Positions 1-14,600 are shown, numbered from the stretch's first letter. The stretch: DNA of 64,000 nt from Struthidea cinerea (GCA_013397865.1 VZTI01001695.1:1018965-1082964), one strand, 5' to 3'. Program-made: numbers and translations. The notes: generated by a model not told the origin, from the sequence alone.

Positions 1-399
1 TTATCTTCGTCAACATATGTAGGTGCTAAAAAGTTAGAAGCAGAGAAATTCTTCAGCCTTTTCTCAATATTCTGTGAGAAGACTGTCTTTCCTATGTAAA
101 TTATTTTAAACATGGTCACAGTTTCATAAACTTCTTGCACCTGCAGGCTGTTTTGCAAGATTGTTAAGGTTTTAACTTTGAAAATATTTTGGAATAGGTC
201 TCTCAAGACTTGGCCAATCCTCTCAAGGGGTGGATGGCCGAGGAACCAATTACCTATTGCCACTCAACACACTTTTTGTGATCTATCCTATAAAAGTAGT
301 CAGAAAATTATTAAAGCACTTCCACTTGTTCATAAGCCTGAACTCTATGTTGTTTTCTTTATGCCTCTCGGACGTAACAGCGACAAACGTAGAAAAGAC

Positions 400-427
400 C
401 TAAAGGACACAGTCTAAAGGACACAGA
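400..427 (+). repeat. 14-bp tandem duplication
   Basis: Two adjacent 14-bp copies beginning CTAAAGGACACAG differ only in the last base (T, then A). This is a simple local duplication of the replication-slippage type, with no sign of function. Confidence 0.8.
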
Positions 428-2066
428 CTAAAACTCCTTTTAAGGGAGAAAATAAAAATGAATTAGGATGCCATATATTAACTCTCAAAGATGTTACTCT
501 GTGGGAGAAGTAGTGAGAGAGAGGACACATACTACATGATTAAGCAGAAGTCCACAGTTCTGCATCATTCTAATAGAGTTCTTCAGGAGATGTGTATAAT
601 CCCCTGTATAAACTCCTGGGTCAGTACTGCCTTTGGAAATATGTACATGAGGTCCATGTGGCAAGAAAACAGCCAGGAGTCCGTGAAGTGAAGAGCCCTC
701 AAAGGCAAACATGCACAGAAATGCTGAAGACTTGGTGAATTTAAAATCAACAGAAGATAAAGGTGTTAGGCTTGAGCACTAGCTTGTCAAGTGAAAAAAA
801 TTGATTTGTTACTCTTTGAAAATCAAATTTGAAACTGAGACTCTAAGTCCTATTGGGAATTCAGACCTGCAAAGGATTTAAATCTCTGTTTTACCTCTCT
901 GGGCTAAAGACAACTTGCTCCCCCTTCCACTGGATGTAACATGTGAGTCTTCCCTGAAGTAAGAATAGCCACTCAACATTGAAACATTTAAAGAGAGGTC
1001 ACCATTTTCTCTTCTTTTTTGTTTTCCATGTGTTTTCTCATCGTACTATGTTCTATCATTTATTCTATCAAACTTATCTGTCAAAAATCTACAGCCAAAT
1101 TCAGTTTTTTAACTGTTAACAAGTCACTTAAGGTTTGAGTCACATTAGGTTTGAGTGGAGAAGTCATTTTTTCACAGAGGTGAATTTATACAAATGTGTA
1201 GATTTTTCTTACAATGATAAACTCACAATGTGGCTGATTATTTCTAGCTTTCAGAATAATTTTAAAATCATGCGACTTTTGTTAGAATTGGAAGTAATGA
1301 AATCTCACAGAACCAAACTTCCTGGAAGCACTGGCTGAATTTTGAGTTTTGGGCACAAGTGAGGCCAATTATATGATCAGATTAAAATAACTTGAAACTA
1401 TGTGGTTTGGTTTTTGTGGAAGTTTTTCCCAGTTTTTTTCGTGGTTATTTTCTTGTTTTTCATCAGTGAGATACAGATTTACTCCAATGAGAAATTAAAA
1501 GCAAAAGTCAAGGAGTTAAATATGGGCTTGGTTGAAGACAGTAGGACTTTTATTCCTGAAATGAATATCGCATTGACCCAACACTTCCTCCCTAATTAAT
1601 TGCATTAGCATTTGGGGAAAGGAAAAAAAAAAGAAAAGGAAGTTTTGCCTCTGTCTGCCCAAGAAAACCGGAAAGTTTCATGCTTAAATATGGTTGTTCT
1701 ATGAAGTACTGAAAAACTCTTTTGGAAACTTTCCCATCAAAACAACTGTGCCCTTTTAACTTGAGTCTGACTAAGTACCCTGTTTTTCATTCACATTGCA
1801 GGAACTACTGAATGTAAAGACATTAAAAGGAGCTCTCAAGATCGCTTGGGCAAATTTAACACTTTTAAATGTTAAGGTATTAAGTTTTTGGTAAAAACAT
1901 CTATTTAAATTGAATTTAATCTGTAAAGCATTTTGATAGTCAATGATAAAATTCTTTTCAGTCCTTTAGTCTTAACAAATATGTCTTAATAATTTCTGTG
2001 TCTGCATCTATCTGTGCTTTATTTTCTGTTTTGTTTTGTCCTTTTTTTTATGAGAGTTACACAAAA

Positions 2067-2148
2067 TATTATAGATATACATATAAAATATATATAAGAG
2101 ATAGATAGATAGAGAGATAGATAAATATTTATGCATGTATATATATAT
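2067..2148 (+). repeat. TA/GATA-rich simple sequence
   Basis: Low-complexity stretch of TATA-type dinucleotides surrounding an interrupted GATA core at about 2098-2123 (GATAGATAGATAGAGAGATA), then a second TA run. It is probably a length-variable microsatellite. Confidence 0.8.
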
Positions 2149-5100
2149 CCTTATTCTGATAAAGGCAAAAACATTATATGGTACAGAAAAGGGAGATTTT
2201 ACAAGGAAATGATGTTTTATAGAAACAAGAAAAATCTAAAAAAAACATATGGGACATTAGTAGAATTTTCTAAACGTATTAGGGTTTTGTCATCATGTAA
2301 TGAAAGGAAACAGGTGTATTCTGTACACTAGTAATTGTAGTTCTTGTGAACTTCAGCTAAACTCTTCTGGATCATGTACTCAAAGGGAATGACTGTATCA
2401 ATCAAATCACAAGCTACTGGACTCAGTAGAACTTCAGGGTTGAGTACCAGGACCAAGGTTAAGATAAGAAGTCAGGCTGAGTGATCATACAAGGTCCTTC
2501 TATGTCTGATTTTCAATAAACCAAAATTTTTCTTAAAAATTTTCTTACTCCAAAAAAGCCAAATAAGCAGTGCTGTGAGAATATGAATCTGATCTGTTAA
2601 TAAAGTAACTCATCACTTACTGATATTTAAGAATTTTGTGTTCCATCAGGAATAGCTAGACACAAAAATTTCCATATCCTTGACTCATTGTCCTATGCAA
2701 ATGAAATGAAATAGTCTTAGTGGTTAAAGCGAGACAGAACAGAAGAGAAAAAGGCTTTTCTCTTCAGTGATAGCAAAATAAAATACCATATTGATAATAT
2801 GGAAATGAGAAAAAGAATATCAACTATGAAGCTCTTGTTCCAGAGGACTGACTCCAGGAAATTAGAAAAACAGTCAAAATGCTATTGGGTCCTATTTTAT
2901 TACTTTGCTTCAGACATATCAATTATAAATTTTAGCCCTTTGTCAGGGTTGACTCGCTTGAAAAACAGTGACTTTCTCACATCTGATTTCTTAACACCTG
3001 AAAAACTACCATTCATGAGGTTCTAAATACTGAAAAGAAGTGAATGTGAATTAATGACTTTTTAATTAAAAAGAGAGAACATTAAATTAAAAAAAAAATT
3101 AAAAGGAACCTGATAGAAATTCTGTTCTTTGCAGGTAATCTACTCCAATATACATTTTTATTGTTGTAGTTGTAAAGAGTGAACTTTTAAGCAACAGAAG
3201 AATATATGTTTGCCAGAGGGAAATATTTCTCAAATTTCATTGTGCTGTCATAGGCATCCAAGAAGAATTAAGTGTTTTTCATTTATTTTTTACAAAACCC
3301 TCTTTTTACATTTCTATTTGTCTTTTATGTTTTTTCTTCTCAGAAATCAAGAAGATGTATGCAAAATTAATCCCAAAGAATAGTTATTTTGATTTTTCAA
3401 GAGTCTTTTTTTTGTCATAATAAATACCTAGATTGGTACTGCCACATTTAATGTAGTTCTAGAACAGTTTTCTTTGTTACTCTATAATGTGTGTGCCGGC
3501 AGTTTTCACGTGGGATTGCCTTATACTTCCGGAAGCAAAGACCAACTTCTACCTTGCTTCTCATCTAGAATACTACAGACTGAGAAAATGGAAAAAAGTA
3601 ACTGTTACTTTCAGAGAAGTTCTGTGCAAGATTAGTCAGTGCTAATACCAATGGGGTTTTTTGGAAAACTGGTCAGTGGAGCTGTCAGAAAATTTTACAT
3701 TTAAATACTCTGTTTTTAAACAGATTTTTTTCAAGGATGGAGATCACTCTAACAACCTCAAGTAGATTAGGTGATTCAAAATGTTGCATTAACTTAAATG
3801 TTGCATTGAAATATTTAACCACTATTCCAGGGAATCCTGTGTCTCTTACAGATCTTGGTTGTATTATTTATACCTCTTATCTGAAGAAATGTTCTGGTTA
3901 CCTCGAGTATGATCAATGTCTGTCACCAGAAAATTGCCTCAATGTATGCTGTTTTGGGGGGACTGCTCTTTTTATCAATAAAAATTTATGGATTTCATGT
4001 TTTCATTTTTCCACAGTAATTTCTTATAATCAATATAGTAAAACAGGAAAATGTATAGCTATAAGTAATAAGATTAACACAATGCTATAGTGTGGGAATG
4101 CTTTTATATTAAGGGTGATTAATTAGAAACTTCTGCTTGGAAAAACTGTTCAGCTGGAGGGAGATCTAAGAAATTATACAGTTGTGAATGTTATGGTAAA
4201 TATAGGCAAAATGGAATTTTTTTTTTTTTTGAAACTGAGTGTTATTATTGGGTACCAGACTGAAATCAAAAGGAAGCCTTTCTTTTCCCACAAGAGAGAC
4301 TATTTTCACATGAAGTTTTTAAACACATCACATGTAAGGTAGTTTCAGCTGTGGGTATTGTATGTGATGACTTGAATTCAAATTCTAGGTCAGGAAATTC
4401 CTAGAAATCTTCCTACTGATTGCTGGGAAGATAAAAGGAGCTGAAGATTTCCATTATTTGTTCTTATCTTACGTTAGCAGACACTCCCAGGTAAATTACT
4501 TGCTACACCTTTGATCTGACCTGGTTTTCTTGGTGGAGTGACCTGTCTACCAGAAAGCACGTTAAGAGGTAAATTAAAAAATCCTTATAGGAAATGAGGT
4601 GATGGTAGTGGTGGAGATGTCACTACTTGGCTGGGTTGGGTATTTAAACGAGTTGCCTTCCCTTGCCAGGTGTAGCCCACCTGAGAGTGTGTGACAGCTG
4701 TGAAACACACAACACATATGCTTTCTTTCAAACCTACCTGAAAAATTTGCCTGAGTGTCAACCTCTGAGAGGATATGCTCTTTTGCAATAGCAACATGCC
4801 GCGTGCTACTGTTTCTCTCAGGAGTTAAAACACATTGTGCCTTTTTGTGCATGTATTCCACTTGTTTCAGGTCATTTCTTGAAGTGATAAGTAGATCTCA
4901 CTCCAAAAATGAGCATGGACTTGTCTTCTTGAACATTGCTTTGCCTCTTACTTTCTGTACCACAGATGAAGCTATAAACGATCTGGCTCATTTCCATTGC
5001 CTGACAGACTGAAACCGGAGTGGCAATGCCACTAGCCACTAACCATATGTAAGACTGAAAGCAATACTAATCCACAGCAAAACAGATGAAAATTGGTAAC

Positions 5101-6091
5101 AACCATTTTCTGCATCAATTTCTAACTCTTCCAATTGAAAATTAAATTTAAGGTCTCATAGTAAAGTTTAAGAAAAAATACGGGGTGAGGGGGAAATAGC
5201 AGAGATACAGATTCTCTTCACTGTTATTTCTATATTCTAGGGTTTTACTTTCTAAGCCAGCTATTTCTGTAAACCTAGTTAGACAGAGCTGCCAGGAACT
5301 GATCCTCCATGAAACACAGATATGAGGAACCCTTGCCAAAGGCTCCAAGTGATTAATGCACGTGGGACTCTTTCATAAGCAAATGCAAATTATGATCTAT
5401 TTTGATGGTATGTCACAGATGATTTCTTCAAAGTTGTCTTTCATATCTTAGTTTTCTGTCTTAGTAGAAGAAAATCTGTTGGTTATAGGAAACTGACTCC
5501 AAATGCTGTAAATTCAGGTGTTCTTAGCTGTGCCATACTGATAAATATGATTAGTCTTATTTTTCACTTAGTCATTTGATAAACATCCTTACTGCTCTCG
5601 TGCACTGATATATGTATTTAGAGATCATAAAGATCAATTATTTGTAGTGCAAATGTTATAAAATTGTACAGCAAGATTTATCCTTTAAATTTTTCCATTC
5701 CTTTTTGCTATATTTATAAAAGAACCTTGAGTTTTAAATTTTCGGACTCAGATTGAGTAAGAGGTCAAATGTTAAATGTTATACTCATTACGGTAAACCA
5801 AAATAAAACCTCCCCAATAATTTCAGTTTTCACCCCAAATTTTATATACTTTGGGCAGAATTCGTAAAGGGTCTATGAGTCAGGCAAGATAGGCCACATG
5901 AATCATCCCATCTGTGCTTCCTACATGAACAACCTGGGGGAAAAAACCCTTGGTGGGATTGATCTGGCACCCAGAGCTTCCGAGATAGTGATGAGTATGC
6001 CATTTTAGAAATGCCTCCCTCTTTCCTTTAATGATGCAGAGTTTGTAGACAACAGCTTTAAACTAAATGCCCATTTTTAGCTGTCTATATT

Positions 6092-6121
6092 CAGGAGAAA
6101 TAAATGCAGGAGAAATAAGTA
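6092..6121 (+). repeat. 15-bp imperfect tandem duplication
   Basis: Two adjacent 15-bp copies share CAGGAGAAATAA and differ in the last three bases. A short slippage-type duplication in otherwise unique sequence. Confidence 0.7.
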
Positions 6122-8059
6122 CCACTTAAAGCTATACATTACATATCTTTAAGCAAAATTAGTCCTCCTTAACATCAGGGTACTCATGTAATAAAATCTT
6201 TCCTAAACTCTATGTATATTTACCTCTTAAATTCTTGGCTGAAGGGGGAGGAGGGTTGTGGTTTGGTTTGGTTATCTTTACCTTCCAAGAAATCAATCAT
6301 TCTTTCATTAATTTGTAAAATAAAATTAATTATCATATTTACCCATCATAAAACTATATTTACCCAATTATACCCAACAATTATACCATGTAGAAATCAC
6401 TAGTTACTAACAGACTTGAAGAAAAACTATTATGGGAGTATATGTATAGAAGTATAGGGCACCTTCAGACAAAAAACCTCCACTTGTGTCACTTAAAACT
6501 TTCAGGTAGGTGAGTCAAAAAGGCAGAAAGCCAAGACTGAAGAAGTCAGAAAAGACAGAACAGAGGGCGGATGAGAAAAGTTACAGCAAAGAAAGCTTGA
6601 GTATTGATTTAAATTACACCTTTTACTTCAAAAGAGTCAGCCAGAGGATTTCATTGTCCGGCCCTATGAAAATGCAGGTGCCTACAAGGCTCTCGCAACA
6701 AGGGGCAAACTACTTTGAGTTTACCAGACCTAGAAAACATCTGCAGAAACATAAATTCCTACTATTGTAGTGCTCTGAGGTTGTTTATATACTAAAAATG
6801 TGCCTGTTTGCTTTTCCTTACCACATAGAAAAAGAAGAGACAAACCTAACAGTCATTTTTTTGGAGCTTAAAAAGGACCCTAGGCCAGATGGCAGTGTAC
6901 TATTGAAAAACTAATTTTAAATGTTTCCTTTTGGGCAGCAATGCTGGGATGTTTTCTGGGATACGTTTTCATTCCAGGAAAGTGATGGGCAGCACATCAA
7001 TCAATCAGAAGCTGAGTCTAAGGACAAACCAAAAAAGCGGTGAAAATTCACTGAGTAGGAAAAAAGCAACCAGCAGAGATACTGCCCTGGAATCAGCATG
7101 GCTCAAATGAGCTTCCCCATGCTGCAGTATTTACTGACCTTGCTTCTCGGCAAGCAGGTGCCTCCACTAAAGATGAATAAAACAGAGGTGCCTGAGCTAG
7201 GGAGGTGCTTTCACTTAAGCGAAGTGGAGAGGGCCAGATGCAGGTCCCGCAGCAGAGACACGCTGCAGCTCCGCTCAGAGCCTCTCTGCATCACCAGCAT
7301 GTGGCTAGATGCTTGGGTGGTAGCTGTTTTAAGGTGTGAAGCCAGTGAAATTTCCCTAATGCTGCTCCAGGAAAACCTCAGCAACAAAGAGAAAATGGTT
7401 GCTTTCTTGTTTACAGTAATAGGAATTGTGAAATAGATAAAAGCTAATATTTGTTTTAGGGTTGCTGATGTTGCTTTAAATCACTTGTTACCACACTGGA
7501 CAGACTGCAAGCACCTTAAGAGGACAGAGAGGGATTATTTTACCTGTGTTTAAACCTTAGGAAACTATTTTATTGAATATTCATGTCCCTCTTCTTATAC
7601 ACTACATAGACGCTATAGAAAGTGCTACGGTAGATGGGTTGCTTTTCAGTACCTCTTTTTTTTCTGCAAAATGAATAGTGGTTATAGTGTTTTTATGCCA
7701 ATTTCAATTAGTTTTTTGAAGAGCCATTTTTCTGTTGATATTAAAAAGGAAAAGTAAGCTGTCTAATCTCATCCTGTACAAGGAAATTACTTTTATTTTA
7801 CTAAATTACATGCATGTACAATGTGTTTAATGCAGAAAAAGAGAAGTCTTAATATCATAATACATATTCCATTTGTATTAGATGCAACCAGCTGCTTGAG
7901 GGACTAACAGAATAGAGAGGATAATACTCTTTAATGCCTTTCTGATGGATTCCACAAATCCTCTTGATATCTTCATGTGAGAAGCAGTTTACATGATGCT
8001 GCAGGCTGGCTTTGGCAGAAATTGCTGTACTAACTAGGTGTTGGCCTCTGCCTGCCTCA

Positions 8060-8610
8060 GACTATGTTTGAGGTTGAATGGGACCCCTGAAGTTCACATT
8101 TCCAACCCCCCTGCTCAAGCAGGGTCATGTAGGTCTGGTTGCCCATGACCATGTCCAGACAACTTTTGAATATCTCCAAGGATGGAGACATCTTCAATCA
8201 CTCTGGGCAGCTGACGTCATTGTCCAGTCACCCTCCTAGTAACTGGGTTTCCTGAAGGTCACATGGAGCCTTCTGTATTTCAGGTTTTGCCCACTGCCTC
8301 TTAATCTGCCACTGGGCTCCACTGGAAAGTACCTGGCTTTTTTCTCTTTACTGCTTCCTGCAGGTGTTTGTATACACTGACAAGATTGCCTTTGAGCCTT
8401 CTATTCTCCATGCTGAAAAGCTTCTCAACCTTTCCTCACTGGAGAGATTCTCCAGTCTCTTAATCACCTTCACAGCCCTTCACTGAATCTCTCCTGTAGC
8501 TCCATATCTCTCTTGTGCAGCACTCCAGCTGTCGCCTCTCCAGTGCTGAGTAGAAGAGAAGGACCACCTCCCTCAACCAGGTGGCTGCCCAGGCCTTCTC
8601 TGTCATTTAA
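8060..8610 (-). mobile_element. CR1 LINE fragment (3' part), minus strand
   Basis: Read on the plus strand this matches the reverse complement of the avian CR1 3' region in order. It starts with the tail-proximal GGGACCCCTGAAG and CCCCCCTGCTCAAGCAGGGT blocks, continues with the GGTTGCCCATGACC and ATCTCCAAGGATGGAGACAT blocks and TTGAGCCTTCTATTCTCC, and ends near the CACCTCCCTCAACCAGG block. CR1 is the main non-LTR retrotransposon of birds. This copy is 5'-truncated, as most are, and keeps only the end of ORF2 and the 3' UTR. Divergence is substantial and no frame is intact. The terminal 8-bp CR1 microsatellite is not clearly preserved at the left edge. Edges are accurate to roughly 20 bp. Confidence 0.9.
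8212..8219. promoter_or_regulatory. Perfect CRE-type octamer TGACGTCA inside CR1
   Basis: The palindromic CREB/ATF consensus octamer is present exactly. From memory of CR1, the corresponding segment is normally of the form AACCTGTTCCAGTG, so the site seems to have arisen by mutation in this copy. An 8-mer can occur by chance, and there is no evidence of use. Confidence 0.3.
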
Positions 8611-11600
8611 CACAAAGCTAATCAAGAACCTTTCTTAGAGCTGTCTGATCAGTCCTTGATAGATGCTTGGATTATGCTGTCTTTACTTTTATTCTTGTAT
8701 TTACGTTTCAGGGAAAGGGAAGTTATGGCAACGCAAACTATTTAAAGCACGGACTTAAATTTTTTTAAGGTTACTTGGTTGAGAATGGACATCACTCAAG
8801 TAATGTTCTTGTCTCCTTTGTGCCTCTTTCCAGTATGTCGTTCCAGGAGAGAAGCAATAAATAGGCAAAGAAGGACTTTTATAGGGACTACAGTTGTTAT
8901 TTCCTTCTGCATGCATGCAGATAAATTAAACACAAAGCAGGTGAAGCACATCCAGAAACCCTGTCACTCTCCTGCAGATCTAGGAATTGCAATGATAAAT
9001 CAATGGTTCAGTCACCGTCATGTTCTTTGCAGTAGTTAAAAGCCATAGTAAGCACACATGGTATTAGACTGCAGCTTGTACATGAATGAAGTGTCAACTG
9101 TTAGTCTAGATTCATTGCAGGAGTTAGTAACTACATGTTTTTACATATCTCCATTTTCAATTATAAAAGTCTCTCTGCTTACTGCATTAATGCAATAAAA
9201 TTCTAACTTGTACTGGCAACTTACATACAGGTTTTAATAAGGTAATTTGTTAAGGAATATGTTTGAAATATTAGAGCTCTACAGGTGCAACAGAACAATG
9301 AGAATCAAGGCTTTTTGCTTTTCCTGAACAAAGGCTGTTAGGCGTTGCTACAAAAGAATTGTCATCAAATGATGTATTATGTTTTCATTATAACATCCAC
9401 TATAATTATGATCACAATTAAACCTCAAAAATTGTTACTGTCAGCTTAGGATGTACAAAGCTGAAAAGACAGTTTGCAGTACAACACATTTCGTTATTAT
9501 TAAAGACTTGTTAATTGTAGCCAGTTGCAGCTGATCAGTCTGGAAATCTCATACATTTAAGAACGTGTCACCAAGTTGATTCACTTAATTTTGGGGTTGT
9601 TTTTGCAGTTATATTTTAACTGTCTCTGTAGAAAGAGCAATCTTAAATGTCTTTCTTCCTTCACTGTCCTCCAAACCATCATGATCAGATTACATCTTCT
9701 CTTAAACATTTTTTAATGCAATTGGAATTTTTTTGTAATCAGATTGGACTGCTGTATTGTTTCCATTAAAAAGACACTTCTATGGATTTGAAACTAAGGA
9801 AAAAGTGTTAACTTTAAATCCTCAAATTAGACCTTGGACTCAGAAAATTTTCATTTGAAATTTTCTCTTGTAGTATTAGTAGATAAAGTTCTTAATTTAT
9901 AGAATTGAAACATCTTCCTCTAGATTTTCAAATTCATAGCTTTTGAGCTTGATATTCAAAACTTTAGTGTTTTAGTTGGTACAACAGTGTAATGATTGGT
10001 TGTATATGGAAATACAGAGATCATAATCTAACCACAAATCCCAAATAATAAATTAAACTTTACTCTTTAGTGGTTTGGTCCAACTGGAATTTTGAATTGA
10101 GTGCTTGAATTACTGGAGGTTTATACTTACAAGAATTAGAACAGAACAGATTTAAGCATTTAATATAATCATCATATGTTTCAGTATTATTTGACTTATT
10201 AAATAATAATAAAAAAATAAAAGTAAATAAAATAAATTTTCATATCACAAGTCTTTCTGATCTCAAGGAGCAGGAGTATTTCAATTGTTGTCTTTGACCT
10301 CCCCAGTAGATTCGCAACTGGTTTGTCACGAAGGACTCAAGCCCTTGACACATAACAAGAACTGCTTTCTCTATTGAACCTTGAAAGTTTTGAGTTTGTA
10401 TCATTTGACATTTAACTTAGCAAAAAATCTCTTTTGTGTCTTCCAATTCGTTCCTTAACTTCTAACTCAACTAGAGGTCTTTGTGTCTGGGAGAGTGAGA
10501 AAAGTATGGGCTGGAACTATAAGAAATTATCATAAATATTCTCTCAAAAGGTAATTATTTTAAAAAATACATCATAAAAATTTAGTTGAAAGGTATGAAA
10601 GGGCAGTACATATTTCAAATTGATTTCCGTCGTTACTTGAAAGCGTAATTAAACAGACTATTCTCATAAATGTTATGCCACTGCTATTTTGATATGCAGT
10701 TCTAAATGTAACATAAATTAATTTTGAATTTTTCACATTCACCTTATAAATAAAATCAGGGACTTGAGAAAATAGCATCCTTTTGTCAGCTACAGAACTT
10801 CATTTGACTTTCCTGTGTTACATTCAATGCAGCTATGTACTATGCATATGTGAGAATATGTAAGAAAGTGAGGGTCTAAAGTGAATGATAATAGGAGGTG
10901 GAGAATGGAATTAGAGACAAAGTAAAGTCAGGAAAAGAGGCAATTGGAAAGAGTCTGTATATGCATGAGTATTTAAAGTGAAAAAATCTGAATCTGACAA
11001 GCCTGCATGGGAATATGAATGGCTCCTCAGAGCACTCTGTTGTCATGACATTTAGACTAAAGGTAAGGCTTAAGGTGTTTACCTCTGTCCTGCATTACCT
11101 TCCATAAAGTATTAAAACAAAATTATTTGTGAAATTCTAACTGCATTATAAAAATTGAATTTCTTAAATGATTTTTCTTGGTAAATCAAAGTACTCTGGC
11201 ATTCATCAGTATTCAGAGTCTTGAATTCTGATGTCACTCTGAATCTGTGTTTAACATCTGGACTCAACAGTTCCACCTGAAGTGATAATTAAATCAGGAG
11301 TTTTTTCTTTCTCACAAACTTCATTGCCAAAATTTCCAGTGGTAGACTTATTCCTCAAGACATGTATGAGATCTTGCACTGATTTAATTTTAAAAATGCC
11401 CTGTCTTTTTGCATCTGACTCTTTGTCCTGTTCACTTTCAATTCACTTCAAATTTATAATTGCACCTACTTATAACTATGGCAAAAGCCACAAGCTTTCT
11501 CGCCTGGTTTTCTTTCTCACTACATACATCAAATATTATGCCAGTTTTTGTAACATGGTAGACACTAATAAAGACTGTTTTCAGTGTGTTTCCTTTGGTG

Positions 11601-14600
11601 ATTAGCTCTTCCACTGCTGTTAAAATAAACTCACCTGATAGTTTTGAAGTTCAGGCCATTATTAGTTGTTGTTTAATATTTTAGATAAAAACCTAAATTT
11701 ATGTTGTAGAGAAGAAAATATCCTCATTTCTGAAGTCTGAAGTGTTGTGCAGTTAGTATCACAGCAATGGAGGACTCCATGTCACACTCCTTAAAAAGAA
11801 GGACTAGGTTTCTGTGTCAGTAAGAAAGATAATTTCAAAGTATAAGCCATTTTTAGTTCGTATATTTATCAGTTTTCGTGAGAATATGCTGTACTATCAT
11901 GCGCAAAATACAATAGCAAAAGTATCCTCATCACAAAGCATCAAGGCCAGGAATTTGAAAATTTATTCAAAATTTGAATCTGAGATATAATCCAAAGTTT
12001 CATATTAGGAGTATTCCATATTGTGCATAATGACCATAGCCATGGTCATTACACTTTGTCTCACCACGTGCAACAAGCCCAGTGACGTGTCTGACTGAAT
12101 TAGAAGCTGTACTTCTGATGGCTCTGCACATGCTCCTTATAGGAGTGCAATTTTGTAGTCAAATATCATACTTCAAACCTGGCAATAAATATCTTCGTGT
12201 GTAATTCCTGAATTTCATAGTAATTCAAATACTATATTCCTGAAGGACATTTAAAGCAAAGAGGTTGAAAAACATGCATGAGGATAATGAGCAATAGGAA
12301 TGAAAAGCTAATACAATATTCTTCATTTTTCCATGGACTTCAGATATAATAATAATTTTCATACTCAGATATTAGAGAATAAAACTTTTAAAATGCCATT
12401 AGATACACCTGATTCCTTTTAAACTTTGTGTAATGACTACAGTTCTCAGACTTAATTCTGGAGTTAACAGGTTTCAATTTCCTATCAGTATGTTTGCTCT
12501 GCTCACTCATAAATGAATTAGAAATTACTTTGACTTCATCACTGCAGATGATTCTTCAGGCACATATCAGCAGTGTCCCTAACAGCAAGTATCAGAATAC
12601 AACTACAAGAATCCTTATTATGCTGCTTTTATTTGTACCTCTTTTAATTTCATGTGCTACGAAGACAACTATTTTTCAGTTAAAGTATGGCCCTGGGAAT
12701 TATCAAAGTTTTATCGCAATTCAAGAATCCACAATTGTAATGAAATTACTGGAAAAAACATTGAAAACCTTGGCAAATATGTTTATCATATTTTCTAATC
12801 CATTCTAACTCATTTCTAATCCAAAATATCTCATTTATTGCTTTACAGGCAATAAAAAGTAACTAAATGATCTTTTTTGTTATTCATAAAATATCTGCAA
12901 GAAAAATTGGATATAATTTCCCCTTACTGATGTCTTTCTCTGAACATAACCAAATCTATATGATTATTGAAGACTTCTCCCACAATTGTTAGTGTGGCAT
13001 TTGTAGGAATATAGCACACTCATTTTCATTCTGCAGTTCTGGTTTATAGGCCTCTACAGAAAATATTATAAAAGCTATAGACAATTATTTTTAAAGCTAT
13101 GGATTTACTTTATTTATTGTAGGTGTTTCAAAAGAAGAATCCAATTTATGAATCCCTTTTTGTAATCCAAATAGAACTGGAGAGAGAGGAATAAAGGCTA
13201 TTGATACTTTGCGAATGATATATGGCTTGTGTCTTCTCTTCTGTATAGTAGACAAATGAAAGTGTTTGAGCTCTTTGAACTAGCTCTGACAAAATTTTGA
13301 GGGGAACAGCATTTTAGTAGCTGCTCTAATCGCAAATGTGCAGGGTTGGTGCATCCCTCAGAGTCCATCAGTCCTGGTTGGAATGCAATGAGAGTTACTG
13401 GAGGTGGGTAACGAGGACCCCAAACTCAGCCTTCTTTAAAATTGAAACCTGACAGCTGTAATGCTAACCTACTTTTCAAAAAAAGAGAGAGAAAATTAAT
13501 TAACTCATTTGTACTTTCTCTCTTCCTTTGTTCTGCATGTTGGTAACCCTGAAGAATCTATCAAAGGTAATATTAGTGCTGAGTGCCATTGCTTTGTAGA
13601 TGGAAGCCCTTGGGGAAGTCCTTTGTCCATGCTGGCCACTCAAGCTGCAGATGCAGGAGCAGGAGGGAGTTGTTTGATGGCAGATGTCCCCAGCACGACC
13701 CCACACCAGCTCTTTCTGCAGAAGAACAACATTCCCTGACAGACAAGAGCAAGTGACACTCCTGCTGGGGGTGAGGTTCTCAGTTCACTCCTGCTGATCA
13801 CATTATTGTAAGTTTTGTTCTTGTTACTGCTGTTTGAGCAGGGATAAATTGCATCTGCAGGTTTCTGTTACCCTTGTTGGTCGGGTAAACTGTTATCCAC
13901 AGATGCTCATGAAAGTTAGGAGTGCAGCTGTGTAGGATTAGTAGGTGGCAAGATATTGCCTAAGACTGATAATGCAAATTACCTAATATAAATTTTCTGA
14001 CACTTACAAACATATTCTGGTATAACTTCTTTATATACAATTACAAAAATAATGTACTGTAATGTTTTATAATTTTCTAGTCCCCTGTTTGCAAACCCAA
14101 ACTGTTTTCAACTCTCAAACTCTTCCCCAAACAATTAATTTTTCTCATGGATGAGTGGTGTAAAAATAATCAATTTGGAAAAAAACATAAAAAAAAAATC
14201 CTCAGTTACTGTATTTGGTTTTGATTTTACAGAATTACTTACAGTAACAAGGATACTGATGACATTTCAGAGAATTAATCATACTTGCATGGTTCAGAGA
14301 GAAAATAGAAAGTGTGTATTCTAAACACACTTTACTAATGGATCTCCAGTTCACACCTTCTTTAACACAGGTGATCATACTTGTGTTTATGGGATCTAGA
14401 TATGTTGATAGAAGCTGTTCTTTCTCAGAGGAAAAGCAGTGTTGCCTTTAAAAGCAATTAGTTTTAGCACGGAGTTGACTGAGCAAGGGAAGCCATCTGT
14501 CTGCATTTACCACCATCAAACCAAAGCAGAGCCCTGCTGGTAATTTCTGGTGGGCATCAGCAGAGCTCCACAGGCAGAACCACCAGCAGATTGCTGCTTC

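Larger units (their letters stand above)
1..8059. other. Unique AT-rich non-coding DNA
   Basis: No recognisable gene or transposon. Open frames are short, the longest starting with ATG being 117 codons at 3737-4090. By my rough estimate an AT-rich window this size should hold one or two open runs that long by chance. The stretch contains two small tandem duplications (400-427 and 6092-6121), a TA/GATA-rich patch near 2.07-2.15 kb and a run of 14 T at 4217-4230. It is compatible with intergenic or intronic DNA; conserved non-coding elements cannot be judged without alignment. Confidence 0.6.

Noticed and set aside
3737..4090. 117-codon ATG open frame, plus strand
   Set aside because: There is no recognisable domain. 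By a rough stop-codon estimate, one or two frames of this length are expected by chance in 64 kb of such composition.
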